DNA of 64,000 nucleotides from Stomoxys calcitrans (GCF_963082655.1 NC_081552.1:60927930-60991929); one strand, 5' to 3'. Positions 33,849 to 44,874 are shown, counted from the stretch's first letter. A program made the numbers and translations. The notes: generated by a model not told the origin, from the letters alone.

Positions 33849-34324
33849 TGTTAAGAGGAGCCACTGTGCCAGTCAAAGAAATAGAACCACCAGTAGCAGC
33901 AATAAATACCAGCAGCAAACCCAACTGCATAGATTTAAGCAGCGACTGCATTTTAATCGTCACCAACCACTCGTCCACGCATATGTTCGTACATCGATAT
34001 GTGTATGATTTATCATGCATTGATATGTACATCGATGTGTGTATGGCTAGCTGAGCATTTTTATGTATCTCCATCTGTGTATGGTTTGCTGTGTGTTTTT
34101 ATGTACGTCGATCTGTCTATGTTTTATCTATGCGTCTGGAGTTTGGAAACGTACATATTAACATAAATAAGGGCCATAAAAACCTAGCGGTCTACCTTAA
34201 AATATATACGAAAATTTTTTGCATATTTTTTCCATGCCTAAAAGAAATTGATTTTTAAATTATGTTCAGTTGCTAAGCAGAAGTCAAATAAATCAATCGA
34301 TTTCGATCGCAACAATTTGAAGTC
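33849..34324 (+). repeat. BEL 3' LTR, first part
   Basis: It starts TGTTAAGAGGAGCCACTGTG and includes all of the 5' LTR match plus about 75 bp absent from the 5' copy (AATTATGTTCAGTTGCTAAG to CAACAATTTGAAGTC). The LTR is then split by two DINEs and resumes at 35672-35698 (CTGCACTAGCCTTTA) and 37857-37875 (AGCTTACAGTATCTAACA). Confidence 0.9.
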
Positions 34325-35671
34325 TTTTTATACCCTACACCATAAGATGGGGGGTATACAAATTTCGTCATTCTGATTGTAACTACTCGAAATATTCGTC
34401 TGAGACCCCATAAAGTATATATACTCTTGATCGTCGTGAAATTTTATGTCGATCTAGCCATGTCCGTCCGTCTGCCGTCCGTCCGTCCGTCCGTCCGTCT
34501 GTCTGTCGAAAGCACGCTAACTTCCGAAGGAGTAAAGCTAGCCGCTTGAAATTTTGCACAAATACTTCTTATTAGTGTAGGTCGGTTGGTATTGTAAATG
34601 GGCCATATCGGTCCATGTTTTAATATAACTGCCATATAAACCGATCTTGGGTCTTGACTTCTTGAGCCTCTAGAGTGCGCAATTCTTATCCGATCAGAAT
34701 GAAATTTTGGACGACGTGTTTTGTTATGATATCAAACAACTGTGCCAAGTACGGTTCAAATCGGTTTATAACCTGATATAGCTGCCATATAAACCGATCT
34801 TGGGTCTTGACTTCTTGAGCCTCTAGAGTGCGCAATTCTTATCCGATTGGAATGAAATTTTGCACGACGTGTTTCGTTATTAAATTCAACAACTGTGCAA
34901 AGTATGGTTCAAATCGGTTCATAACCTGATATAGCTGCCATATAAACCGATCTTGGGTCATGACTTCTTGAGCCTCCAGAGTGCGCAATTCTTATCCGAT
35001 TGGGATGGAATTTCGCACGACGTGTTTTGTTATGATATCCAATAACTATGCCAAGAATGGTTCAAATCGGTCTATAACCTGATATAGCTGTCATATAAAC
35101 CGATCTTGGGTCTTGATTTCTTGAGCCTCTAGAGGGCGCAATTCTTATCCGATTTGAATGAATTTTGGCACGACGTGTTTTGTTATGATATCCAACAACT
35201 GTGCCAAGTATGGTTCAAATCGGTTCATAACCTGATATAGCTGTCATATAAACCGTTCTGGGATCTTGACTTCTTGAGCCTCTAGAGGTCGCAATTATTA
35301 TCCGATTTGCCTGAAATTTTGTACGACGGATTCTCTCATGATCATCAACATACGTGTTTATTATGGTCTGAATCGGTCTATAGCCCGATACAGCTCCCAT
35401 ATAAATCGATCTCTCTATTTTACTTCTTGAGCCCCCAAAGGGCGTAATTCTTATTCAAATTGGCTGACATTTTACACAGGTCTCCAACATATAATTTAAT
35501 TGTGGTCCAAACCGGACCATATCTTCAAATCGCTCTAATAGCAGAGGAAATCTTTTCTTATATCCTTTTTTCCCAAAGAAGAGATGCCCGGAAAAGAACT
35601 CGACAAATGCGATCCATGGTGGAGGGTATATAAGATTCGGCCCGGCCGAACTTAGCACGCTTTTACTTGTT
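34325..35671 (+). mobile_element. DINE-1-like element inside the BEL 3' LTR
   Basis: TTTTTATACCCTACACCATA, a GTCC run at 34460-34500, about six units, then TTCGGCCCGGCCGAA and TTTTACTTGTT. The 3' junction with the LTR is the same as for the 28816 element. Confidence 0.92.
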
Positions 35672-35698
35672 TTGTTTTATTTTCTGCACTAGCCTTTA

Positions 35699-35882
35699 AC
35701 AAGTAAAAAGGCGTTAAATTCGGCCGGGCCGAACTTTGGGTACCCACCACCTCGGGTATATATGTAAACCACCTTTCATCAAAATTCGGTGAAAATTGCA
35801 TACTTTATGTCCCATATCAGTTATATCAAAATATGTTCCGATTTGGACCAAATGCTAATAAGTACAGTAGCTATATTTAAAA
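35699..35882 (-). mobile_element. Extra 3' end of a subfamily 2 DINE, stacked on the next element
   Basis: ACAAGTAAAAAGGCGTTAAA, TTCGGCCGGGCCGAA and ACCCACCACCTCGGGTATAT, then about 100 bp of first-unit sequence ending GCTATATTTAAAA. It is followed directly by a second complete 3' end at 35883. No matching remainder of this stub is found on the far side of the complete element. Confidence 0.85.
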
Positions 35883-37856
35883 ACAAGTAAAAAGGCATTA
35901 AGTTCGGCCGGGCCGAACTTTGGATACCCACCACCTCGGGTATATATGTAAACCGCCTTTCATCAAAATTCGGTGAAAAATTCATAACTTATGACCCATA
36001 TCAGTTATATTAAAATATGTTCCGATTTTGGTCCGAATACTAATAAGTACAGTAGATATATCTAAAAATAAACCGATCTGAACCATATACGACACGGATG
36101 TCGAAAAGCCTAACATAAGACTTTGTCAAATTTCAGTGATATAGGATTATAAATGCGAATTTTATGGGGCCAAGTCTTTAAATCGAGATATCGGTCTACA
36201 TGGCAGCTATATCCAAATCTGGACCGATTTGGGCAAAGTTGCATAAAAATGTCGAAGAGCCTAACTTAAAGCCCTGTCCCAAATTTAAGCGAAATCGGAC
36301 AATAAATGTCTCTTTTATGGGCCCAAAACCTTAAATCGAGAGATCGGTATGGCAGCTATATTCAAATCTAGACCGATCTGGGCAAAATTGAAGAAGGACG
36401 TCGAAGAGCCTAACCAAACTCACTGTCTCAAATTTCAGCGACATCAGACAATAAATGCGTCTTTTATGGCCCCAAAACTTAAAACCTAGATATCGGTCTA
36501 TATGGCAGCTATGTCCAAATCTGGACCGATCTGTGCGATATTGCAAAAGTATATATAGGGGCTTAATTTAACTCACTGTCCCGAATTTCGGCGACATCGG
36601 ACAATAAATGAGCATTTTATGGGCCCAAAACCTTAAATCAGGAAATCGGTCTATATGGCAGCTATATCCAACTCTGAACCGATCTGGGCCAAATTGAAGA
36701 CAGATGTCGAAGGGCCTAAGACAACTCACTGTCCCAAACTTCAGCAAAATCGGATAATAAATTTGGCTTTTATGGGCTTAAGACCCTAAATCGGAGGATC
36801 CGTCTATATGGCAGCTATATACAAATCTGAACCGATCTGGGCCAAATTGACGAAGGATGTCGATGTGCCTAACACAATTCACTGTCTCGAATTTCATCAA
36901 AATCGGATAATAAATATGGGTTCTGTGGGCCTAAGACTCGAAATCGCAAGATCGGTCTATATGGCAGCTATATCCAAATCTGAACCGATCTGAGCCGTAT
37001 TGACGGAGGATGTCGAAGGGCCTAACACAACTCACTGTCCCGAATTTCATCAAAATCGGATAATATATGAGGCTTTTATGGGCTTAAGACCCTAAATCGG
37101 AGGATCGGTCTATATGGCAGCTATATCCAAATCTGGACCGATCTGAGCCAAATTGACGAAGGATGTCGATGGGCCTAACGCAATTCACTGAACGAATTTC
37201 ATCAAAATCGGATAATAAATTTGGCTTTTGTGGGCCTAAGACCCTAAATCGGAGGATCGGTCTATATGGCAGCTATATCGAAATCTTTACCGATCTGGTC
37301 CAAATTGACGAAGGAAGTTGAAGGGCCTAACATAAATCCCTGTCCCAAATTTCAGCGAAATCGGATAATAAATGTGGCTTTTGTTGGCCTTAGACCCTAA
37401 ATCGGAGGATTGGTCTATATGGCAGCTATATCCAAATCAGGACCGATCTGAGCCAAATTGACGAAGGATGTCGAAGGGCCTAACATAACTCACTGTCCTA
37501 AATTTCAGCAAAATCGGATAATAAATGTGGCTTTTATGGGCCGAAGACCCTAAATCGGCGGATCGGTCTATATGGGGGCTATATCAAGATATAGTCCGAT
37601 ATAGCCCATCTTCGAACTTAACCTGCTTATGGACAAAAAAAGAATCTGTGCAAAAATTTCAGCTCAATATCTCTATATTTAAAGACTGTAGCGTGATTTC
37701 AACAGACAGACGGACGGACATGTTTCGATCGTCTTAGATTTTCACGCTGATCAAGAATATATATACTTTATAGGGTTGGAAATGGCTATTTCGATGTGTT
37801 GCAAACGGAATGACAAAATAAATATATACCCCCATCCTTCGGTGATGGGTATAAAA
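35883..37856 (-). mobile_element. DINE-1-like element, subfamily 2, complete and long
   Basis: The 3' end is ACAAGTAAAAAGGCATTAAG, TTCGGCCGGGCCGAA. About eleven units of the GGTCTATATGGCAGCTATAT type follow. The 5' block is CAACAGACAGACGGACGGAC, GATCAAGAATATATATAC and a decayed tip GTGATGGGTATAAAAAAG. It is the largest subfamily 2 array in the window. Confidence 0.93.
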
Positions 37857-37875
37857 AAGCTTACAGTATCTAACA

Positions 37876-38824
37876 CCTCACAAACAGCAATTTTTTACTG
37901 ACCATCTGGGGCTCAAATAAACGTATTTGGGAGTAGAATGCGAATTTGATATTCAATTGTAGGACCATGTATTTAGGGCATCATCCCTTCCCCAAAACAC
38001 ACCTCAAATGGTTAAATATATCGACCATGCCAGTATGTGACCAAAATGAAAGGTATTTGAGATTAGAACACGAATTTGATATCCAATTTTGAGGCCAATG
38101 GCAATATGGGGTTCAAATGAATGATATATAGATATATGAGAATAGAGCACGTTGCTGATATATTTTCAGGGCTTAGTGTTTTGGGGGACCACCCCACACC
38201 CCAAAACACCCCTAAATCGGACATATTTATCGACCATATCAATGTGGGGCTTAAATGAAAGGTATGAGGGGCAGAGCAAAACTTTATACACACTATCGGG
38301 TCTACTCCGTTCCCAAAATACTCCACAAACAGCAATTTTTTACAGACCATCTCAATATGGGGCTCAAATAAAGGTATTTGGGAGTAGAATGCGAATTTGA
38401 TATCCAATAGTAGGACTATGTATTTAGTGCATCACCCCTTCCCCAAAACACGCCCCAAAGGGTAAAATTTTTCGACCATGCCAATATGTGACCAAAATGA
38501 AGGGTATTTGAGATTAGAAAACGAATTTGATAACCATTTTCGGGCCCATCTGTTTGGCGGACGCCTCATCCTGTAAACTCCCCTCAGAACCAATGGCAAT
38601 ATGGGGTTTAAATAAATGGTATTTGAAAGAAGAGCACGATGCTGATATTTTTTCAGGGCCAAGTGTCTAGGGGGAGAACACCCCTAAATCAGACATCATG
38701 AGAATATCGGGCTGAAATAAAGTATTTTAAGAATGAAGCACACCTTATATCGAAACTTTAATTCGAAGACCAATAAAGATCATATTGGATTTAGATAAAG
38801 GCCCTTATATTGATCTAGACCATA
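37876..38824 (+). repeat. CTAGT-family repeat, right part after the BEL element
   Basis: CCTCACAAACAGCAATTTTT continues the copy interrupted at 28422. Units with GACCATCTCAATATGGGGCT and ATGCGAATTTGATATCCAAT follow. A stretch of about 38325-38420 repeats 37885-37965 closely (CACAAACAGCAATTTTTTAC.. GGAGTAGAATGCGAATTTGA), a local duplication. The 3' tip is missing. Confidence 0.65.
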
Positions 38825-39097
38825 TTTGGGTCAGATGTCGAGAGTCCGAATACAACTTACTGTTTCAAATTTCAGCGAAATCGGATAATAAATGCGTTTT
38901 TTAACGGCTTTGGACCCTTTGTCGGCAGCTCGGAGGGTCAATGAAATGAAATGTTCTCTAAAGACGAAGATTGTGAAAATTTTTCTAGTAAACAAGGAAA
39001 GAGGCATTAAGTTCGGCCGGGCCAAACTTTAGATACCCACCAACTCGGATACATATCTTCGGCTTAATGCTGTCTTGTTCCATACGCCATTTTCAAG
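38825..39097 (-). mobile_element. DINE-1-like remnants (unit and 3' end), decayed
   Basis: ACTGTTTCAAATTTCAGCGA and ATCGGATAATAAATGCG at 38860-38897 are part of a subfamily 2 unit. AAGTTCGGCCGGGCCAAACT and ATACCCACCAACTCGG at 39008-39052 are a 3' end beginning ACAAGGAAAGAGGCATTAAG at 38993. The pieces are short and separated by unrelated DNA. Confidence 0.65.
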
Positions 39098-39671
39098 TTT
39101 TTATACCCACCACCATACGATATGACGCATATTCATTTAGTGATTCAGTTTGCAACACATCGAAATATCCATTTTCGACCCAACAACGCATATATATTTC
39201 GGATCGTCATAAAATTTTAAAACGATTTAACGATGTTCGTGTGTCCGTCGGTCTGCAGTTAACACTCTTCGGCATTCAAAAATGGAGATATTGAGCTGAA
39301 ATTTGGCACAAATTTAACCTAATGCACGCAGGATAAGTTCTTTAATGGGCCAAATCGGACCATATTTGGATACATCTGCTATGTAGACCGATCTGCCGAT
39401 AAAGGGTCTGAAGCCCATAGAAGCTTTATTCAATACCCGATTCCAATTTAGGCTCTTAATCCCATAAAAAGCGTATTAATTGCCTGATTTTGCTGAAATT
39501 GTTACATGTACATGTTACTCGGGACCTGAATAAAATATAATGGGATGGTCTCGATTAAGATATAACTATGGATATAGTAATGGAGTTATAATAAAATAGG
39601 ATGATTATTATATCCTTGGTGGTGGATATCCAATTTTCGGCACTGCCGAACTTAACACTTTTTTATATGTT
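39098..39671 (+). mobile_element. Short DINE-1-like element with few units
   Basis: TTTTTATACCCACCACCATA at the left; then ATATATTTCGGATCGTC, only a residual GTGTCCGTCGGTCTGC instead of a microsatellite, and two or three decayed units. The right end is GGTGGTGGATATCC, the palindrome variant TTCGGCACTGCCGAA, and ACTTTTTTATATGTTT. At about 575 bp it is close to the size of typical Drosophila DINE-1 copies. Confidence 0.85.
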
Positions 39672-40171
39672 TGAGGTAGGGCCGGTTTTTTGGAATTGCG
39701 ACGTGCCCTTTCAGAATCCCTAAGAAAGTTTCACGTATCATGTTTAGTTTTCGAGATATTGAGGTGTAAATATGCCAAAATATGGCCAATTTTAATGCAG
39801 TTTGCAAACTTCAAGTGCGTTTATCTCAAATTCAATAAAGTGGCGTATGGAACAAGATATCATTACTTCGAATATATATATTAATCACTGTAGTATTCTA
39901 AGGCTATACCAATATGATTGAATGACAAATGTAGTGTGGTATACAACACTTCGCGTATAAGAGAATGTAGTTAAATATATTAAAAGCAACACCACTGTTA
40001 ATCATATTAATGTAAGTGTTACGTGCTGGTGTTTTCAAGCGTATGTAAACACTCATCACTTGCCAAGGCAACCAAGGTCATTGAACAAAAACAACAATAG
40101 TAATTACCGGTAAGCAAGAAATTAATGCTTGGGTTCCCATCACAAAACAAGAATTCGGATTCGTTCGTCAT
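39672..40171. other. Stretch without recognised gene
   Basis: AT-rich DNA with no family motif. The left side (39672-39850) includes GGCCGGTTTTTTGGAATTGC and an AAATATGCCAAAATATGGCC word. No coding signal is convincing. Confidence 0.45.
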
Positions 40172-40637
40172 GTTTATACCCACCATTGGATGGGGGTATA
40201 CTAATCTAGTCATTCCGTTTGTTACACCTCGAAATATTCATCTAAGACCCGATAAAGTATATATATTCTTGATCTTCTCGACGTTCTTAGTCGATCTCTT
40301 CATGTCCGTTCGTCTGTCGAAATCAGAATAGCGGTTGAACGCGTAAAGCTAGCCACTTAAAATTTTGTCTAGATACTTATAATCGATGTAGGTCGTTGGG
40401 GATTGCAAATGGGCAATATCGGTTCAGATTTATATATAACTCCCTTATAAACCGATCTCCCGATTTGACTTCTTGAGCCCTTGCAAGCCACAAGCTTTGT
40501 CCGATGTGGCTGAAATTTTGCATGCTATGTTCTGTTACGACTTCCAACAACTGTGCCAAATACGGTCTAAATCAGTCTATAAACTGATATAGCTCCCATA
40601 TAAACAGATCTCTCGATTTATCTTCTTGAGCCCTTAC
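40172..40637 (+). mobile_element. DINE-1-like element, 5' half only
   Basis: TTTATACCCACCATTGGATG and GGGGTATACTAATCTAGTC, TATATATTCTTGATCTTCTC, a residual TGTCCGTTCGTCTGTCG, then about two diverged units (TTCAGATTTATATATAACTC). It breaks off at TCTTGAGCCCTTAC where CTAGT-family sequence starts. No 3' palindrome. Confidence 0.8.
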
Positions 40638-41142
40638 ATCCCCACCCTCAATGTGGAGCTTAAATGAAAGGTATTAGGGGTAGAGCAAGAATTGATAAAC
40701 ACTTTCGGAACCAATTTTCTGGGGGTCTACTCCTTTCCCAAAATACCCCACAAACAGCAGTTTTTTACTGAGCATCGCAATAGGGGGCTCAAATAAAGGT
40801 ATTTGGGAGTAGAATACGAATTTGAAATCGAAATGTAGGACCATGTATTTAGGAAATCACCCCTTCTCTCAAACACCCCAAAGGGTAAACAGCTTTCGAC
40901 CATGCCAATATGTGGCTCACATTTATGGTATTTGAGATTAGAAAACAAATTTTATAACCTATTTTGGGGACATGTGTTTGGGGGACGCCTCAGATAAAGG
41001 TACTTATATTGTTAAACTTTTAGTCAAGCGATATACAATTTTCGTAGCATGGTATTTCACTAAAAGCTCTTTAATTGTCGAAAATAAATATTCCAAGGGA
41101 ACTTTTGTTCCATATAAAGTAAAAGAAGGCGCAGCGGAGCGG
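40638..41142 (+). repeat. CTAGT-family repeat with 3' tail
   Basis: A few units, then the same tail as at 5313-5440 (TTGTTAAACTTTTAGTCAAG, CACTAAAAGCTCTTTAATTG, GTTCCATATAAAGTAAAAG) and the GGCGCAGCGGAGCGG tip, which stops before CAGCTAGT. Confidence 0.65.
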
Positions 41143-42475
41143 CCCCGGTATAAAAATTTGGGATAAAGTCTTGAACCGGCCAACCCACTAAATACCCTTC
41201 AATAGGACGTGTAGTTCGAGCGGCATAATATGTGAATTAAAAGAAAGGTTTATATCAGCCGAGTTCGAATCTAATGTTGATATAAGGATTTAAGATTCTG
41301 GGTCACGTCCTGCCGTTCAGCAGGATATGTATATCGCGACAATAAAGGTCTAAAATAAATTGTCTTTTGGGTCTATAAACCAATGGCAATTGGGGCTCAT
41401 ATAAAATTAATTTGAGAGTAGAACACGATGCCGATAGTCCAGGGTTAAGTGCGTGGGTGGCCGCCCCACCCTACATACCCCTCAAGCTGGACATATTTGC
41501 CGATTATGGCAATAAGGGGCTCACATCTGAAATCTGTTTTATGACTAAGTGTTTCAAGGACCCCTCACTTAAACTCCCCCTAAACCGGACATATATACCG
41601 ACTATGGCAATATTTAGCTCAAATGTGATTTTTGGGAGTAGAGTATGAATCTGATATCCACTTTCCACTTTCGGGGCAAATGCTTCGGCTACTCCAATCC
41701 ACCACCAAAACCAAGAGAATGAAGTAGATTTAACATCTAAACTATAATGGGCGGACTCCCCCTTACTTTATTTTCAAAAACTCCAGATCTCGGAGATGAG
41801 TGGGGCAATTTAGAATTTTGTTTGTTTATAATAACTCACCAAAGGGGCCACCGTAGCGCAGAGGTTAGCATGTCCGCCTATGACGCTGAACGCCTGGGTT
41901 CGAATCCTGGCGAGACCATCAGAAAAAATTTTTCAGCGGTGGTTTTCCGCTCCTAATGCTGGCAACATTTGTGAGGTACTATGCCTTGTTAAACTATTCT
42001 CCAAAGAGGTGTCGCACTGCGGTACGCCGTTCGGACTCGGCTATAAAAAGGAGGTCCCTTATCATAGAGCTTAAACTTTAATCGGACTGCACTCATTGAA
42101 AGGTGAGAAGTTTGCCCCTGTTCCTTAATGGAATGGACAAAATTTGCATTTTGCAATAACTCAAAAACAGAAATTTAGTATCCTTATTTAGGATACTAGG
42201 AGTTGTAAGGGGGCCGCGCCACCTCCAAAGCCCGCTAAATGGAAATACAAAAGCCCAATTATACCCTCATACAGGACTAATTTACAGACCATAGCACTAT
42301 AAGGCTCAAATGAATAGTATTTGGGAGTAGAGCACCTATATGATATCCACATTGGGGCAAAATATCTGAAAGGCCGTACCAGTAGCCCAAAACAAGATTG
42401 ACCGTGCCACTAAAGGGCTCAGATAAAATAAGAGAGTGAGAGAAGGCGCAGCGGAGGGGGCCCTAACCAGTTAGT
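41143..42475 (+). repeat. CTAGT-family repeat hosting a SINE
   Basis: Degenerate units (GACATATTTGCCGATTATGG, GGAGTAGAGTATGAATCTGA), a section with GGAGATGAGTGGGGCAATTT like the family's 5' part, the SINE at 41845-42154, more units, and the tip GGCGCAGCGGAGGGGGCC with CCAGTTAGT at about 42445-42475. It may be two overlapping copies. Confidence 0.6.
41845..42154 (+). mobile_element. tRNA-derived SINE, best preserved copy
   Basis: GGCCACCGTAGCGCAGAGGT (A box), GACGCTGAACGCC and GGGTTCGAATCCTGGCG (perfect B box), then a body with CAGCGGTGGTTTTCCGC, GCCGTTCGGACTCGGC and GCACTCATTGAAAGG, ending around TTAATGGAATGGAC. Flanking repeats are AATAACTCACCAAA (41830-41843) and AATAACTCAAAAA (42155-42167), which supports target-primed insertion. 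The tRNA-like head might be mistaken for a tRNA gene, but the body and sister copies show it is a SINE. Confidence 0.88.
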
Positions 42476-42600
42476 AAAATATTAAAGATGAGTGCGACTA
42501 TTATTGGCTGAACTCCAACCTTCGACCATACAAATAGTAATTGGTCAGTTTTCATGAATCAATTTAAACCGTTTTTGGTGGCAAAGGGAATTGAAGACAA
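42476..42600. other. Short unassigned spacer
   Basis: About 125 bp between the CTAGT-family tip and the next DINE, with no recognisable feature. Confidence 0.5.
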
Positions 42601-44268
42601 ACAAGTAAAAGCGTGCTAAGTTCGGCCGGGCCAAATCTTATATACCCTCCACCATGGATCGCATTTGTCGAGTTCTTTTCCTGGCATCTCTTCTTAGGCA
42701 AAAAAGGATATAAGAAAAAAGTTGCTCTGCTATTAAAACGATATCAAGATATGGTCCGGTTCGGACCACAATTAAATTATATGTTGGAGACCTGTGTAAA
42801 ATTTTAGCTAATTCGTATAAGAATTGCGCCCATTGGGGCTTACGAAGTAAAATAGAGAGAACGATTTATATGGAATCTGTATCGGGCTATAGACCGATTC
42901 AGACCATAATAAAAACGTTTCTTGATGGTCATGAGAGTATCCATCGTACAAAATTTCAGGCATATCGGATAATAATTGCGACCTCTAGGGGTCAAGAAGT
43001 CAAGATCCCAGATCGGTTTATATGGTAGCTATATCAGGTTATGAACCGATTTGAACCTTATTTGACACAGTTGTTGAAAGTAAAAATAAAATACGTCATG
43101 CAAAATTTCAGCCAAATCGGATAGGAATTGCGCCCTCTAGAAGCTCAAGAAGTCAAATCCCCAGATCTGTTTATATGACAGCTATATCAGGTTATGAACC
43201 GATTTGAACCATACTTGGCACAGTTGTTGGATATCATAACGAAATACTTCGTCCAAAAATTCATTCAAATCGGATAAGAATTGTGCCCTCTAGAGGGTCA
43301 AGAAGTCAAGACCCAAGATCGGTTTATATGGTAGCTATATCAGGTTATGGACCGATTTGAACCATACTTGGCACAGTTGTTGGGTATCATAACAAAACAC
43401 GTCGTGCGAAATTCCATTCCAATCGGATAAGAATTGCGCCCTCTAGAGGCTCAAGAAGTCAAGACCCAAGATCGGTTTATATGCTAGCTATATCATGTTA
43501 TGGACCGATTTGAACCATACTTGGCGCTGTTGTTGGATATCATAGCAAAACACGTCATGCAAAATTTCATTCCAATCGGATAAGAATTGGGCACTCTACA
43601 GGCTCAAGAAGTCAAGACCCAAGATCGGTTTATATGGCAGCTATATCAGGTTATGGACCGATTTGAACCATACTTGGCACACTTGTTGGATATTATAGCA
43701 AAGCACGTCGTGCAAAATTTCATTCTGATCGGATAAGAATTGCGCACGCTAGAGGCTCAAGAAGTCAAGACCCAAGATCGGTTTATATGGCAGCTATATC
43801 AGGTTATGAACCGATTTCAACCATACTTGGCACAGTTGTTGGATATCATAGCAAAACACGTCATGCAAAATTTCATTCCAATCGGATAAGAATTGCGCAC
43901 TCTACAGGCTCAAGAAGTCAAGACCCAAGATCGGTTTATATGGCAGCTATATCAAAACATGGACCGATATGGCCCATTTACAATACCAACCGACCTACAC
44001 TAATAAGAAGTATTTGTGCAAAATTTCAAGCGGCTAGCTTTACTCCTTCGGAAGTTAGCGTGCTTTCGACAGACAGACGGACGGACGGACGGACGGACGG
44101 ACGGACGGACGGACGGACAGACGGACGGACATGGCTAGATCGACATAAAATGTCGCGACGATCAAGAATATATATACTTTATGGGGTCTCAGACGAATAT
44201 TTCGAGTAGTTACAAACAGAATGACGAAATTAGTATACCCCCCATCTTATGGTGGAGGGTATAAAAAA
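42601..44268 (-). mobile_element. DINE-1-like element, complete, near-twin of 44977-46627
   Basis: ACAAGTAAAAGCGTGCTAAG and TTCGGCCGGGCCAAA (one base change in the palindrome) are followed by about eight units. The GACG array spans 44070-44131. The 5' end is GGTGGAGGGTATAAAAA. It shares private variants with the second element 2.4 kb away, such as ATGGAATCTGTATCGGGC and ACGTTTCTTGATGGTCATGA. Confidence 0.94.
44070..44131 (+). repeat. (GACG)n microsatellite in a DINE 5' block
   Basis: About 15 tetranucleotides of GACG/GACA. The twin element carries only about 11 at 46443-46490. Confidence 0.95.
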
Positions 44269-44269
44269 A

Positions 44270-44874
44270 ACAAGTAAAAGCGTGCTAAGTTCGACCTGGA
44301 CCAATCTTATATACCCTCCCATTGATCGCATTTGTCGAGTTCTATGCGCGGTATCTCTTTTTAGACAAACATAGAATATTGAATTAAGACTGTTATACTA
44401 TTAGAGCTATATCAAGTTATAGTCCGATTTGGACCATGAATGAATGCTGAACATTGTAGCAGTTCTTGCTTAATATTTCAGTTCATTCGGATAAGAATTG
44501 CGTCTTTTAGGGGCTCAAGAAGCAAAATCGGGAGATAGGTTTATATGGGAGCTGTATCAAGCTATTGATCGGTTCAGACTATATTAGACACGTATGTTGA
44601 GGTCATGAGAGAAGATGTTGTACAAAATTTGAGCCAAATCGGATGAGAATTGCGCACTCTAGAGGTTCAAGAATTCAAGATCCCAAATCGGTTTACTTAG
44701 CACAGTTATTGGAAGTCATAACAAAACACCTCATGAAAATTTCAGCCAAATCGGATGAGAATTGCGCGCTCTATTGGCTCCAGAAATCAATACCTAAGTT
44801 CGGTTTATATGGCAGCTATATCAAAACATGGACCGATTTGGCCCATTAACAATATCAACCGACATATACTAATA
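44270..44874 (-). mobile_element. Outer DINE-1-like element, 3' part (split by a nested DINE)
   Basis: ACAAGTAAAAGCGTGCTAAG is followed by a decayed palindrome (TTCGACCTGGACCAA) and three diverged units. It breaks at CGACATATACTAATA; the missing continuation (AGTATTTGTGCAAAATTTCA, GACGGACATGG, GGTGGAGGGTATAAAAAG) is at 46628-46846. It abuts the 42601-44268 element head-to-tail. Confidence 0.88.

Larger units (their letters stand above)
28423..37875 (+). mobile_element. BEL/Pao LTR retrotransposon, nested and internally deleted
   Basis: One retrotransposon spread over 9.4 kb. The LTRs share about 390 bp. The internal region keeps a primer-binding-site-like sequence, a gag start, an RNase H/integrase-junction fragment and the integrase C-terminal part. 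Protease, RT and most of gag are gone. The 5-bp target duplication is CCCCA (28418-28422) and CCTCA (37876-37880), one mismatch. Later insertions are DINEs at 28816, 31354, 34325 and 35699, a DINE fragment at 30676 and a MITE at 31110. Confidence 0.85.

Noticed and set aside
41846..41920. Functional tRNA gene
   Set aside because: It is the head of a SINE with a tRNA-unrelated body, flanking target duplication and two sister copies.
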